From Minisyncoccota bacterium (GTDB lineage Bacteria > Patescibacteriota > Minisyncoccia > Minisyncoccales > RBG-13-42-11): a stretch of DNA of 24,496 bases. Made by a program: the position numbers and the translations under genes. Position 1 is the first letter of the stretch, and the number at the start of each line of letters is the position of its first letter. The notes beneath the pieces are model-generated. The model did no database searches. It was not told the DNA's origin and worked only from the letters and a program-made list of their open reading frames with translations. This document shows, piece by piece, positions 20,776 to 24,496 of the stretch. The DNA lies in the NCBI GenBank assembly GCA_028687495.1, contig JAQUAA010000006.1, positions 1 through 24,496 on the forward strand, read 5' to 3'.

Positions 20776-24496
<3,721 letters not shown>

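Overview
The window looks like the chromosome of a Candidate Phyla Radiation (Patescibacteria) bacterium, most likely of the Parcubacteria type. The reasons are the compact and streamlined informational genes, the almost absent intergenic space, several single-TM surface proteins of kinds common in that group (PEGA/propeller, baseplate-J-like), and start sites that mostly lack Shine-Dalgarno sequences. UGA is used as a stop (infA, the PEGA gene, the HEPN-like gene), so this is not one of the lineages that recode UGA. The taxonomic placement is inference from protein style; no 16S gene is present.

Layout. (1) 1-689: 3' part of an exported baseplate-J-like protein. (2) 728-4545: a ribosomal/transcription operon, infA-rpmJ-rpsM-rpsK-rpsD-rpoA-rplQ-rplM-rpsI, started by a clear promoter just upstream of infA and followed by a Cas4-like Fe-S nuclease gene (4582-5280). 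(3) 5251-6510, minus strand: a PEGA/beta-propeller membrane protein that converges on the nuclease gene. (4) 6639-9101: a large secreted, C-terminally anchored beta-propeller protein ending at a strong terminator. (5) 9185-10375: an MFS transporter. (6) 10391-18492: one long, tightly packed operon, mreB-holB-frr-rseP-proS-mreB2-gatC-gatA-(membrane HEPN-like protein), combining cell shape, replication, translation and proteolysis. (7) 18538-18799: tRNA-fMet, tRNA-Met and tRNA-Asp behind a strong promoter, then an orotate-phosphoribosyltransferase-like gene (18861-19601). (8) 19750 to the end: pheS-pheT-gyrB, with gyrB cut by the window edge.

How it works together. Most genes serve translation: ribosomal proteins, IF-1, RRF, three aminoacylation systems (ProRS, PheRS, the GatCA amidotransferase) and initiator plus elongator tRNAs. 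Several are stripped-down versions: RNA polymerase alpha without its C-terminal domain, ProRS without its editing insertion, PheT without its OB-fold tRNA-binding domain, and a short L13. Two MreB paralogues lie in one operon. The regulatory pattern is notable. Promoters of the form TTGNNN-17-TANANT sit only about 10-20 nt before several start codons, giving very short or leaderless mRNAs, whereas only two genes (the secreted propeller and the PRTase) carry a strong AGGAGG.

The most unusual single item is the initiator tRNA, which has C33 instead of U33 and altered bases at both members of the 18-55 tertiary pair. No CRISPR array, transposon, prophage or clearly new multi-gene defence system was found.
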